Assembly: GCF_017352135.1 (NCBI RefSeq)
Contig: NZ_CP071454.1
Coordinates: forward strand, 1,769,501 to 1,833,500
Direction: 5' to 3'
From: Rhizobium lentis
Lineage (GTDB): Bacteria; Pseudomonadota; Alphaproteobacteria; Rhizobiales; Rhizobiaceae
Length of the DNA: 64,000 nt
The position numbers were made by a program, and so were the translations under genes. Below the pieces are notes generated by a model. It did no database searches and was not told where the DNA came from. It saw nothing but the letters and a program-made list of their open reading frames with translations. Position 1 is the stretch's first letter, and each line of letters begins with the position of its first letter. This document shows positions 8,289-16,764 of the stretch, one piece after another.

Positions 8289-8759
8289 TCAGACGGCGAA
8301 ATATTCGGCCTGGCGGATGCGCAACAGGCTGACGAAACCGGTTTCCGGATCGGTCCAGGATCCGTATTCCAGCGTGCCGCGCACTTCGATCGTCTGGCGC
8401 GGCTGCACGAAAGTCTGCTTCTCCGAGAGATAGACGACGACGATATTGTCGGGCCAGTCGGCATCCGAGGAGCAGAATGGGCAGAGCGACATCGGCACTT
8501 CGGTGAGCACGAAGAACTGCGCTTCGGCCTTCAGCGGCGGCGCCATGAAGCCCTTCATGCTGATTCCCTGGCCGGCGAGACGTTTCACCTTGTCGGAGAA
8601 TTCGAGGCCGAGCACGCCGAACTTGCCATAGAGCTCGTCGAAGGAAAGCGAAGCATCGGCAGCGTGCGCAGTACAGGCAGCAAATGCAGCGAAGGGAACC
8701 GCAATGGCAGCGCCGATCAGCCGGCGGCGGCTGAGATGCAGCGAAGAGAACATGTCCAT
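8289..8759 (-). CDS. Exported DUF3299-like protein with a CPFC motif
   Basis: The 156-residue product starts at the ATG at 8759. It has an export signal with SRRRLIG followed by a hydrophobic run; AAC at residue 28 could be a lipobox, or cleavage may follow AHA at 31-33. The mature part contains GISMKGFMAPPL, then C93-P-F-C96 in SLCPFCSSDADWP and a VRGTLEYGSWTDPETG stretch. This resembles periplasmic proteins coded next to FtsX-type ABC transporters in metal-regulated operons. It is the first gene of the operon, six bases before the ATPase. An in-frame start at 8843 would extend it into RIME copy C and is unlikely. Function is inferred from context. Confidence 0.7.
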   Translation of the reverse strand: MDMFSSLHLSRRRLIGAAIAVPFAAFAACTAHAADASLSFDELYGKFGVLGLEFSDKVKRLAGQGISMKGFMAPPLKAEAQFFVLTEVPMSLCPFCSSDADWPDNIVVVYLSEKQTFVQPRQTIEVRGTLEYGSWTDPETGFVSLLRIRQAEYFAV

Positions 8760-8800
8760 GGCGACCTCCAGGAAAGAAATCCCGGCCTCTGGCATCGGCC

Positions 8801-8891
8801 TGAAAATCGAAACGATTTTCGGAAAGCACGATGCTAGCTTCAAAGTGTTACAGCGTCCTATTGCGCGTCCGAAAGATGCGCGGCGCTGTAA
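8801..8891 (+). repeat. RIME-like intergenic repeat (copy C)
   Basis: The second palindrome is the same as in copies A and B: TTACAG at 8848-8853, GCGCGTC / GATGCGC inner arms, CTGTAA at 8886-8891. The first palindrome is a different module, GAAAATCG-aaa-CGATTTTC (8802-8820). This modular swap is the mosaic feature of RIMEs. It fills the gap between the metal-type ABC operon and phoA and so sits in the operon's promoter region. Confidence 0.75.
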
Positions 8892-8913
8892 TCGGCCGGG
8901 ACCATGATCGGCG

Positions 8914-8942
8914 AAAGAGGCAAGGCCGGCAAGCGGCCTTGC
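8914..8942 (-). terminator. Terminator of phoA
   Basis: GCAAGGCCG / CGGCCTTGC forms a 9-base stem with a 5-base loop; read leftward it continues into CTCTTTC. It starts 16 bases after the phoA stop. Confidence 0.7.
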
Positions 8943-8957
8943 AGGATCGGCTGCAAA

Positions 8958-10712
8958 TCAGTTCGTCTGCTTGGCGCCGAGTGCAAAGGTGTCGGCGAGC
9001 ACGCGGTACACGTCGCTCTGTTCCATGTAGCCATGGAACTCTTCCGAACCCGGGCCGGCCGACTGCAGGACGACGTCGTCGACGGCGTGGACGCCGCTTT
9101 CGCTGCTCTTCGGAAGATTGCCCTGGACGAAGACGGCGCCGGGAACATCCTTATACTGCTCGTTGGCGACATATTCCTTCTTTTCGTTCTGGACGGCCGG
9201 AACGAACGGGCCGTCGAGCTTCGGACGGAAGGTCTCGTAGTGGTCAGGACCGTTGTTGGCGCTCAGGAACAGACGGCGGCTGACGTCGACCTTATCGGGA
9301 TAACCGTCGCCGTTTTCATCCTTGTAATTCGGGAAGCCGGCTTCGGCATAGGTGCCGACCTTTTCGCGCATTTCCGTGCCGGGCTTGTCGTCATCGACGG
9401 TGCCGATGATCGATACGCCGTGCGTGTGGTCGCCAGCGACGACGATCAACGTATCGGGATGGGCCTTCTGGAACTCGCGGGCGACACCGATCGCCTGGTC
9501 GAATTCGATTGTGTCGATGACCGCACGATCCCAATCGAGCGGATGGGACATCTTGTCGATCGAGGAGCCTTCGACCATCAGGAAGAAACCTTCCGGATTC
9601 TTGGAGAGACGGTCGAGCGCGACCTTGGTCATCTCGACGAGGCCCGGCTGGTTCGGGAACTTGTCGACCGTGCCCTTCTTCAGGAACTCGCGATCGAGCG
9701 TGACGTCCATGTTGCCGGTGTGGAAGAGACCGAGAAGATTGCCTTCAGCCGATGCATTGGCTGCGAGCTCGTTCTTATCGGTCACAAGCTTATAGCCGGC
9801 AGCCTGGAACAGCTTGATGTAGTCCTGGTTGTCCTTGCGCTTCGAACCGGCGACTTCCTTGCCGAGGAAATAGGCCGAGCCGCCGCCGAGGAGAACTTCC
9901 GGCTTGACCTCGAGCAGCATGCCGACAATGTCGGCCTTGTCGCTGCGGCTGCGGGTGTGGGAAACGACGGCAGCCGGCGTCGCATCCTCGACTTCGGAGG
10001 TCGCGACGATGCCGATCGACTTCTTGGTCGCACGGCGAACGGCTTCGCCAAGGGTTTCGACACGCGGGTCATCGAGCGGAGCCGGCGTACGGTCCGCATA
10101 GACGCCGAGCGCGTTGACGGCCGTCTTGTGGCCCGTCATGAAGGCCGACATCGTGTTGGCCGAGTCGGTGGCAACGGCATTCGTCGCCGACGTGCCGATG
10201 AAAGCCATATGATCGAGGTCATCCATGTTGAGGCGGCCATTGGCCTTGCCTTCGGTCATGCCCTTGGACATGATGCGTGCGGCGGTGCGATGCGCGACGG
10301 AAAGCCCGTCACCCAAAAGGAAGATGATGTTCTTCGCCTTGGGCTGGGCCGCGGTTTCGTAGACGTTCCAGGTGACGGACGTCGATTCGTCGCCGGTAGC
10401 GACCTCAACCTTATAGGCGCCGGGCGCGGAAATCTTCAGGCCGCGCAGCAGGAGAGCGGAACCCAGCGCCTTGTCTTCCTTGCCCTTTTCCAGCTCGACG
10501 AACTGCGCCTCGCCCCCGAGAACGGTCTTGTAGTCCTGGCCGTTGACGGTGATCTTCACGTCTTCAGGCTTGACCTGCTTGTTGAGCTCAACCTTGAAAT
10601 CGAACGGCGAGCCAACGAGAATCGTGGCGCGATCGAGCGGATAGACCGTCGTCGCCTGAGCGGCGCCCGCGAGAATGGTGGTGGCCGCGAAGGCGGCGAG
10701 AAGCGTACGCAT
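8958..10712 (-). CDS. phoA: Periplasmic alkaline phosphatase
   Basis: The enzyme hydrolyses phosphate monoesters in the periplasm during phosphate starvation. From the ATG at 10712 it has 584 residues with a Sec signal peptide (FAATTILAGAAQA). An N-terminal all-beta segment comes first (about 21-125). The catalytic domain follows, with metal/nucleophile motifs FLLGDGLS, ATDSANTMSAFMTG (nucleophile Ser), VEGSSIDKMSH and VVAGDHTHG. The start is chosen because GAGGG lies seven bases upstream and the Pho box lies just beyond; the longer frame to 10829 would include that box. Transcription is almost certainly PhoB-dependent. Confidence 0.93.
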   Translation of the reverse strand: MRTLLAAFAATTILAGAAQATTVYPLDRATILVGSPFDFKVELNKQVKPEDVKITVNGQDYKTVLGGEAQFVELEKGKEDKALGSALLLRGLKISAPGAYKVEVATGDESTSVTWNVYETAAQPKAKNIIFLLGDGLSVAHRTAARIMSKGMTEGKANGRLNMDDLDHMAFIGTSATNAVATDSANTMSAFMTGHKTAVNALGVYADRTPAPLDDPRVETLGEAVRRATKKSIGIVATSEVEDATPAAVVSHTRSRSDKADIVGMLLEVKPEVLLGGGSAYFLGKEVAGSKRKDNQDYIKLFQAAGYKLVTDKNELAANASAEGNLLGLFHTGNMDVTLDREFLKKGTVDKFPNQPGLVEMTKVALDRLSKNPEGFFLMVEGSSIDKMSHPLDWDRAVIDTIEFDQAIGVAREFQKAHPDTLIVVAGDHTHGVSIIGTVDDDKPGTEMREKVGTYAEAGFPNYKDENGDGYPDKVDVSRRLFLSANNGPDHYETFRPKLDGPFVPAVQNEKKEYVANEQYKDVPGAVFVQGNLPKSSESGVHAVDDVVLQSAGPGSEEFHGYMEQSDVYRVLADTFALGAKQTN

Positions 10713-10738
10713 GGAAAACCCTCGTTTTCGTGCAGCTA

Positions 10739-10786
10739 GTGACAGCCGGGTCGGGATACCTGCCGGGGATGACAACGGCATGACAA
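10739..10786 (-). promoter_or_regulatory. PhoB box of phoA
   Basis: Read toward phoA, bases 10786-10769 are TTGTCAT-GCCG-TTGTCAT, two 7-base direct repeats spaced by four bases, the exact geometry of the Pho box (consensus CTGTCAT-N4-CTGTCAT). A third half-site, CTGTCAC, lies at 10745-10739. The tandem pair is 57 bases upstream of the phoA ATG, suitable for an activator box covering the -35 region. Confidence 0.88.
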
Positions 10787-10888
10787 AACGTTGCGGGATT
10801 GCAGCCGTTCCCGCCTGCGGGCGCGTCACGCAAAAACCTTGACTCCTGTGGAAAACCTTTTAAGAGCAACCACGGAAAAGGAATCTCC

Positions 10889-11008
10889 ATGGTTCACGAC
10901 GAACACGCCATTGCCGAATGCAATGACCGGGCACGGGTTGCCGGGGTGGATATTGCCGTTCCGGTTTCTTCCAAAACCAAGGCCAAAACGACGACGAAAA
11001 CCGTCTGA
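10889..11008 (+). CDS. Small hypothetical protein upstream of asd
   Basis: A 39-residue frame (MVHDEHAIAECND... ending SKTKAKTTTKTV) begins at an ATG preceded by AAGGA at good spacing. It has an acidic first half and a Lys/Thr-rich tail. I do not recognise a family. It lies between the divergent phoA and asd (starting 112 bases later). The ribosome site is the only strong support; it could be a leader ORF or chance. Confidence 0.35.
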   Translation: MVHDEHAIAECNDRARVAGVDIAVPVSSKTKAKTTTKTV

Positions 11009-11120
11009 CGTCTCTGGCCTGCCGCTCTCTCCCCGGCTCGGCTGGGGACAGGAAGACGCGATCCGTCGCGCCTTTCCCCTCACCGGACAAGAGGAGAGAA
11101 GAGAAAGAGAGCTTGAGAAA

Positions 11121-12155
11121 ATGGGTTTCAAAGTAGCAGTTGCGGGAGCGACCGGAAATGTCGGCCGGGAGATGCTCAACATCCTCTCCGAACGAGGCTT
11201 CCCCGCCGATGAGGTCGTGGCGCTCGCCTCCGCGCGTTCGCAGGGCACCGAAGTTTCCTACGGTGACCGGACGCTGAAGGTTTCCAATCTCGAAAATTAC
11301 GATTTCTCCGATACCGATATCTGCCTGATGTCGGCCGGCGGCGAGGTCTCCAAGAAGTTCTCGCCGAAAATCGGCCAGCAGGGCTGCGTCGTCATCGACA
11401 ATTCTTCAGCCTGGCGCTACGACGCCGACGTGCCGCTGATCGTGCCGGAAGTGAACCCGGATGCGATCACGCAGTTCACCAAGCGCAACATCATTGCCAA
11501 TCCGAACTGCTCGACCGCCCAGCTGGTGGTGGCGCTGAAGCCGTTGCACGACTTCGCCAAGATCAAGCGCGTCGTCGTCTCCACCTATCAGTCGGTTTCC
11601 GGCGCCGGCAAGGACGGCATGGACGAACTTTTCAACCAGACGCGCGCCGTCTTCGTCGCCGATCCGATCGAGAACAAGAAGTTCACCAAGCGTATCGCCT
11701 TCAACGTCATCCCGCACATCGACAGCTTCATGGAGGACGGCTACACCAAGGAAGAGTGGAAGGTGCTGGCCGAAACGAAGAAGATGCTCGACCCGAAGAT
11801 CAAGGTGACCTGCACTGCGGTGCGTGTGCCCGTCTTCATCGGCCATTCGGAATCGGTCAACATCGAGTTCGAAAACGAGATCACCGCTGACCAGGCTCGC
11901 GACATCCTGCGCGACGCCCCCGGCTGCCTCGTCATCGACAAGCGCGAGAATGGCGGCTACATCACGCCATATGAATCCGCCGGCGAAGATGCGACCTACA
12001 TCTCCCGCATCCGCGAGGACGCGACGGTCGAAAACGGCCTCAATATGTGGGTGGTTTCCGACAACCTGCGCAAGGGCGCAGCACTGAACGCCATTCAGAT
12101 CGCCGAGCTTCTCGTCAATCGCGGCCTCGTCAAGCCGCGCAAGCAGGCAGCCTGA
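11121..12155 (+). CDS. asd: Aspartate-semialdehyde dehydrogenase
   Basis: Asd reduces aspartyl phosphate to aspartate semialdehyde with NADPH, the branch point to lysine/diaminopimelate, threonine and methionine. The protein is 344 residues, normal for the family. The Rossmann motif VAVAGATGNVGREML is at 5-19, the active-site cysteine is C130 in NIIANPNCSTAQ, and the catalytic histidine is probably that of NVIPHIDSF. The ATG at 11121 gives the canonical N-terminus; longer in-frame starts lack similarity. A strong terminator follows. Confidence 0.97.
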   Translation: MGFKVAVAGATGNVGREMLNILSERGFPADEVVALASARSQGTEVSYGDRTLKVSNLENYDFSDTDICLMSAGGEVSKKFSPKIGQQGCVVIDNSSAWRYDADVPLIVPEVNPDAITQFTKRNIIANPNCSTAQLVVALKPLHDFAKIKRVVVSTYQSVSGAGKDGMDELFNQTRAVFVADPIENKKFTKRIAFNVIPHIDSFMEDGYTKEEWKVLAETKKMLDPKIKVTCTAVRVPVFIGHSESVNIEFENEITADQARDILRDAPGCLVIDKRENGGYITPYESAGEDATYISRIREDATVENGLNMWVVSDNLRKGAALNAIQIAELLVNRGLVKPRKQAA

Positions 12156-12180
12156 TACCAATTGTAAACCATAAGATGTT

Positions 12181-12211
12181 AAAGCCCTGCTCGGTGAGCG
12201 GGGCTTTTCCG
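12181..12211 (+). terminator. Terminator of asd
   Basis: AAAGCCCTGCTC / GAGCGGGGCTTT is a 12-base stem with one G-U pair and a 3-base loop, ending in TTTT, 25 bases after the asd stop. Confidence 0.85.
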
Positions 12212-12323
12212 GGGCAAACACACTGTATAAGCGCTCGCTAAAAGATGATCGTGACAAAATCGCGAGTGGCTGGCATTCTCTTGCCCGCCCAAAAACTATG
12301 CAGATCGAGAGCGGGGTTTCTCA

Positions 12324-13148
12324 ATGCGCATGACAAAGTTGTTTCTGGCGGCCGCTGCGGCAATGGGCGTCCTCCAAGCGGTACCGGCGTTTGCGCAAGG
12401 ACCGCAATGTGGCAATACCAGCGCCGGCTTCGACGCCTGGGTTAGCGATTTCAAGCAGACGGCGGCCGCCAGCGGCGTCAGCCAGTCGGTTCTCAACCGC
12501 GCTTTTGCCAATGTCAGCTACAACAAGCCGACCATCGCCGCCGACCGTGGCCAGAAAAGCTTCAAGCTATCATTCGACGCCTTCATGAAGAAGCGCGGAG
12601 GCGCCGCCATCATCTCCCGCGGCCGCAGTATGAAGGCCGCCAACCAGGCTCTGTTTGCGTCGATCGAGCGCCGTTTCGGTGTTCCGGCCGGCCCGTTGAT
12701 TGCCATTTGGGGCATGGAGACCGGTTTTGGCAGCTATATGGGTAATCAGCATACACTGTCAGCTGTTTCGACACTGGCTTACGACTGCCGCCGTTCGGAA
12801 TATTTTACCGACCAGCTCTATGCTGCGCTCCAGCTGGTCTCCGAAGGTTATCTGAGCCCACAGGCCAAGGGTGCGGCCCATGGTGAAATCGGCCAGACGC
12901 AGTTTCTGCCGCGCAACGTCGTACGCTTCGGCGCCGACGGCGACGGCGACGGCCGGGTCGACATGGTTGGCTCGCGCGCCGATGCGCTGGCCTCGACCGC
13001 CAATTTCCTCAGGGGCCACGGCTGGCGTGCGGGCGCGGGCTATCAGCCGGGAGAGCCGAATTTCGCTGCCATCCAGGGCTGGAACGCCGCCAGCGTCTAT
13101 CAGCAGGCGATCGCTTATATCGGCCAGCAGATCGACGGCGGCAGATAA
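12324..13148 (+). CDS. Lytic murein transglycosylase, MltB-like
   Basis: The 274-residue protein has a signal peptide (LFLAAAAAMGVLQAVPAFA, cleavage near 25) and the MltB/SLT-type catalytic region. GMETGFGSYMGN carries the probable catalytic glutamate at about 132, followed by STLAYDCRRSEYF and GEIGQTQFLPRNVVRFGADGDGDGR. These enzymes cut the glycan strand of peptidoglycan to 1,6-anhydromuropeptides in the periplasm. The C-terminal peptidoglycan-binding domain of some family members is missing, so this is the short soluble type. A single gene with its own terminator. Confidence 0.9.
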   Translation: MRMTKLFLAAAAAMGVLQAVPAFAQGPQCGNTSAGFDAWVSDFKQTAAASGVSQSVLNRAFANVSYNKPTIAADRGQKSFKLSFDAFMKKRGGAAIISRGRSMKAANQALFASIERRFGVPAGPLIAIWGMETGFGSYMGNQHTLSAVSTLAYDCRRSEYFTDQLYAALQLVSEGYLSPQAKGAAHGEIGQTQFLPRNVVRFGADGDGDGRVDMVGSRADALASTANFLRGHGWRAGAGYQPGEPNFAAIQGWNAASVYQQAIAYIGQQIDGGR

Positions 13149-13172
13149 GCCTTCATCGATAGGAACATCCGG

Positions 13173-13200
13173 AAACGCCGCTCTCAATGCGGCGTTTTTC
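13173..13200 (+). terminator. Terminator after the MltB-like gene
   Basis: AAACGCCGC / GCGGCGTTT, 9-base stem, 7-base loop, ending in a run of five Ts. It abuts the 3' end of the converging GGDEF gene. Confidence 0.85.
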
Positions 13201-14809
13201 ATATGCGGGAATCAAAACCACCGGACGCCGTCTTGCGTCGCTCCTCCTGCGGCGGCACGGTCGCTCCTGCTACGACGCAGTTGCGGCCGGAAGCCTTGGC
13301 GGCGTAAAGCGCCAGGTCAGCGCGTTTGACCAAATCCTCGAAGTTCCGGTTGGCAACTGCATTTGCCCGGCCGGCGCATCCGAAACTCGCCGTCACCTTA
13401 AGCACGTCACCGCCAGGCAGTGGGATTTCCGCCGCCTCGATCGCCTGCCGCACACGCTCGGCGACGATTGCGGCGGCGTCGGGCGTCGAATCCGGCAGAA
13501 GCGCCAGGAACTCCTCGCCGCCATGGCGCACCAGGAGATCGAAGGAACGGAAATTCTGACGCGCGACGGCCGCGACCTGCCGAAGCACGGCATCGCCGGC
13601 ATCATGCCCGTGAACGTCGTTGATCTTCTTGAAATGGTCGAGGTCGAAGAGCACGACGGAAATCCAGCGCGATCCATGCTCGGCCTGGGTGAGGAGTGCC
13701 GACGCGGCGACCTCGAAGCCGCGCCTGTTGTAAAGCCCCGTCAGAAGATCGGTCTGCGCAGCGTTGCGCAACTCGCCCACCAGCTTCTCTCGATCTTGAG
13801 ACAACCGGTCGATCAGGCGCAAACCTCTTGCCGCCAGCACCATCACCAGCGTGGCGAGAATCAGTAGGCCCGCACACAGCGCCAGGATCCGTGTCAGGTG
13901 CAGATGCGAAAGCGTCGAGAACTGTTCGCCGGTCTCGTGAATATCGCTTGCAGCCTCCACCATCTTCCGCTGCAGGAAGGCCATGCGCTCTCGCTGCGCA
14001 GCCGCCCAGACGTCGCGCATTGGGCGTGACGGCCGCCATCCGGCAAGAATGGCGTCGGTGATCGCGTTCGCCTTCACCTGTTCGCTGCGATTAAGATAGG
14101 CGACGATGTCGCGCACGATTGGCGCCGAGGAATGGAAGACCATATGATCCATGCCGGCGCCGAGCATGGTCTTGCCTTGTATGAACAGTTCGATCGGAAA
14201 CCTGGCGGAAACGCCTTGATCGAGGTAACGGGTGCCAATTCCCGTGATCAATCTTTCGCCGTAGTAGGTCAGCAGGATGCCCATCAGCTGGTTGGATTTC
14301 TCAAGCAGCACGGGATCGCTGATCAGCGGCGAAAGCGCGTCGACGACGGCAAGCTGCTTGAGGGCCGCATACCAATAAGCGGAACCGGGATTGCTGCCCG
14401 AATAACGGCCCTGGTCGACGGCGCTTCGGGCGGCGACGATGCGGCTGTAGGCGAGGCTGAGAGCCGATAATTCACCTGCAAGTCCCTCATCGAGCGTATC
14501 GCGAGGCGGCAGGCTGGCATAGAAGGCGCGACGTTCGCGATCGAGCGTGAGCCGGCTTCGCTGCATATCGACGACAGTCTCGCTGCCTGGATGCGCAAGA
14601 TAGCGGCGCGTGGCCTCGATTTCGCTTAGGATTTCCGTGGCGGCGATGGACCCGCCGCGCGCAAGCACATCGGCGAACTGCCGGTCCTTCTCGAGATCCG
14701 TGTATCGCTGCATGGAAGTACGAAGGACGAAGACGCCTTCAATGAGCATGAAGACAAAGGGCAGCAGGATGGCGGCCAGGATAACCTTTTTGATGGTTTC
14801 GAACTTCAT
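13199..14809 (-). CDS. Membrane-bound diguanylate cyclase (GGDEF)
   Basis: A 536-residue protein with one N-terminal membrane segment (about 8-28), a periplasmic helical sensor region of about 270 residues that I cannot assign, a second membrane segment (about 305-328), a short linker and a C-terminal GGDEF domain. The active site is GGEEF, and an RSFD inhibitory site sits five residues before it, so c-di-GMP product feedback is likely. No EAL domain is present. I use the ATG at 14809, since the 16 extra residues to 14857 precede a normal N-in membrane anchor. The signal sensed is unknown. Confidence 0.88.
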   Translation of the reverse strand: MKFETIKKVILAAILLPFVFMLIEGVFVLRTSMQRYTDLEKDRQFADVLARGGSIAATEILSEIEATRRYLAHPGSETVVDMQRSRLTLDRERRAFYASLPPRDTLDEGLAGELSALSLAYSRIVAARSAVDQGRYSGSNPGSAYWYAALKQLAVVDALSPLISDPVLLEKSNQLMGILLTYYGERLITGIGTRYLDQGVSARFPIELFIQGKTMLGAGMDHMVFHSSAPIVRDIVAYLNRSEQVKANAITDAILAGWRPSRPMRDVWAAAQRERMAFLQRKMVEAASDIHETGEQFSTLSHLHLTRILALCAGLLILATLVMVLAARGLRLIDRLSQDREKLVGELRNAAQTDLLTGLYNRRGFEVAASALLTQAEHGSRWISVVLFDLDHFKKINDVHGHDAGDAVLRQVAAVARQNFRSFDLLVRHGGEEFLALLPDSTPDAAAIVAERVRQAIEAAEIPLPGGDVLKVTASFGCAGRANAVANRNFEDLVKRADLALYAAKASGRNCVVAGATVPPQEERRKTASGGFDSRI

Positions 14810-14898
14810 CGCCAATCGCCACGTGATCAAAAGCGGTCGCGCAACCAATTGATGCAAGCTTAGCAGTAATTCTTAAAAAACTGATAAACCCGCCTGAC

Positions 14899-15540
14899 CT
14901 AGATCTCCGGTCGAATGAAGTCACGGGTGTCGGCGTCCATCACCCAGAGTTCACCCGTCGAAATGTCGAACCAGGCACCATGAAGATGAAGATTTCCCGC
15001 GTCTTCGAGCGCCTTGATATTGGGAAAGCTTCTGAGATTGTCGATCGAGTTGCGGATGGAGACACGCTCGAGCGCGGTTTGCCGCTCGGCCGCCGTCATG
15101 ACGTCATTGCTCTGGATCTGCTCGGCTGCAGGTTTGACCAGCGACATCCACCGGCCAATGAAATCGCCGGGCGATAGTGGCTCGGCATTCGGATCAAGCG
15201 CCGCACGGATCCCGCCGCAGCGGCCATGACCCATGACGACGATATCCGAGACCTTCAGCGCCTGAACGGCAAATTCAAGAGCGGCCGACGTCGAATGGAA
15301 ATGGCCGTCCGGCTCGTAGGGCGGAACCATATTGGCAACATTGCGGATGACGAAAAGCTCGCCCGGCCCGGCATCGAAGATCAGCTCGGGAGCCGCGCGT
15401 GAATCCGAACAGGCAATGACCAGCGTGCTCGGATTCTGACCGTTTTCGGCAAGTTGGCGATACCTGTCGCGGGCGTCGGCATAACGCCCGTTCATAAAGT
15501 TGCGATAACCGTCGAGAAGGGTGTTTGGAAAACGCTGCAT
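14899..15540 (-). CDS. Beta-class carbonic anhydrase
   Basis: The enzyme interconverts CO2 and bicarbonate in the cytoplasm. At 213 residues it is a typical beta carbonic anhydrase. Zinc ligands are C44 and D46 with R48 in CSDSR, then H105 and C108 in GHGRCGG. RNVANMVPPYEPD is also a family hallmark. It is monocistronic between the diguanylate cyclase and pdxY genes, all leftward. Confidence 0.93.
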   Translation of the reverse strand: MQRFPNTLLDGYRNFMNGRYADARDRYRQLAENGQNPSTLVIACSDSRAAPELIFDAGPGELFVIRNVANMVPPYEPDGHFHSTSAALEFAVQALKVSDIVVMGHGRCGGIRAALDPNAEPLSPGDFIGRWMSLVKPAAEQIQSNDVMTAAERQTALERVSIRNSIDNLRSFPNIKALEDAGNLHLHGAWFDISTGELWVMDADTRDFIRPEI

Positions 15541-15610
15541 GCTTTTGGATTAGCGCGCGCGGAAGACAAGATCAACTGCTGCACCGCAAATGAGCCCATT
15601 GGCAAATGCG

Positions 15611-16486
15611 TCATTTTTTCCGCCGCTGCGCCGGGTGCACGAGCCGGCGCATCTGCACCATGGCCATCGGCGTCGCAAGGCTGGACGCGTCGCTTGCCAG
15701 CATCAACTCATTGCTGCCCCGCTTGACGGCACGCGCCAGCACTTCGAATACGCTGGCGGTGGCAAGCTGCAACGCCTTTTCGTCCTCGAGGCCGGACAGC
15801 AGGCGCGACAGGAATACGGCGGCGAGCAGGTCGCCGAGACCATTCGGCGGGTTCTCAACGACGCGGTGCTCGGCAAGAAGCGCGTGACGGCCGGAAAGAT
15901 AGAGATTGCCGGTCCCGCCTGCCATCATCGGCACCGCCGAGGTGACGAGCATGCGCGACGGCCCGAGCGCCAGCGCCGCCTCCATGATCGCGCTGTTGTC
16001 GTCGAGTGCTGCCCCCGACAGCCAGGCGAGCTCGTACCGGTTCGGCGTCGCGAGCGAGGCGAGCGGAATGAGATGGTCGCGAATGGCCTCGGCCGTCGCT
16101 TCCGGCACGTAGAGGCCGCCGAGATCGCCCATGACCGGATCGCAGACATAAAGCAGGTCGGGATTGTTTTGCCGGAGCGCAGCGATCAGCCGGGCGACGG
16201 AGCGCGCTTGGGCGGCATTGCCGAAATAGCCCGAAAGCACCGCCCTGACTTCGCCGATCCAGGGCGCACGGATCAGATCGTCGATCGCCGCATCGAAATC
16301 CGCCTCGGCAAATGTCAGTCGCGTCGAACGGCCATGGCCGGGATGCCAAGGCAAGACGATGGTCGGCAGCGCCCAGACGGCATGACCTAGCGTTTCCAGT
16401 GCAAAGACGGCCGCCCGGTTTCCGACCGAGCCGCGCACCACATGGCTGGAGATGACGATGACTGCGCCCGCTGCGTTTTCCGACAT
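15611..16486 (-). CDS. pdxY: Pyridoxal kinase
   Basis: This ribokinase-fold enzyme phosphorylates pyridoxal in the B6 salvage route. The 291-residue protein opens with VIVISSHVVRGSVGNRA, typical of PdxY/PdxK, has the CDPVMGDLGGLYV motif at about 110-125 and the catalytic/anion-hole motif NGLGDLLAAVFL near 220. The start ATG at 16486 gives the expected N-terminus. The carbonic anhydrase gene follows 70 bases later. Confidence 0.9.
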   Translation of the reverse strand: MSENAAGAVIVISSHVVRGSVGNRAAVFALETLGHAVWALPTIVLPWHPGHGRSTRLTFAEADFDAAIDDLIRAPWIGEVRAVLSGYFGNAAQARSVARLIAALRQNNPDLLYVCDPVMGDLGGLYVPEATAEAIRDHLIPLASLATPNRYELAWLSGAALDDNSAIMEAALALGPSRMLVTSAVPMMAGGTGNLYLSGRHALLAEHRVVENPPNGLGDLLAAVFLSRLLSGLEDEKALQLATASVFEVLARAVKRGSNELMLASDASSLATPMAMVQMRRLVHPAQRRKK

Positions 16487-16764
16487 GTTTCCAAGGCCCG
16501 AATGATGATGGCGTTTGATGATCTTTTTGACGCCTTACTGTCAACCATTCTTCACGTGACCATGAAAATGTGAGGCAGCATGAGAAACGAGAAAATGGTC
16601 TTTCCCGGGCGGTTTGGCCAAAAATCCGCGAAAACCTCTGCCGGTTTCCCATTTCCCACGCCAAAAAAGCATCAAAACAATCGTTCAGACCTCTATTTTA
16701 GAGATTTTTTCGAATGATCTTCTGCTAGCTTGCGGAAAATCAGTCCATTGCGGGGAGGCATTTC
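16487..16764. other. Divergent promoter region between pdxY and the glutamate dehydrogenase gene
   Basis: A 278-base AT-richer gap between two divergent genes. It holds a short perfect dyad CTCTA-TTT-TAGAG at 16691-16703 and a CACGTG core at 16552 that does not extend to a parS match. GGGGAGG lies eight bases before the dehydrogenase ATG. I cannot place promoters with confidence. Confidence 0.4.

Noticed and set aside
10713..10829. Longer phoA reading frame
   Set aside because: It contains the Pho box and lacks a signal peptide at its start; the ATG at 10712 has both a ribosome site and a signal peptide.
16545..16562. CACGTG core as another parS
   Set aside because: The flanks (TTCTT on the left, ACCAT on the right) do not continue the TGTTT/AAACA arms; the match is limited to the core.
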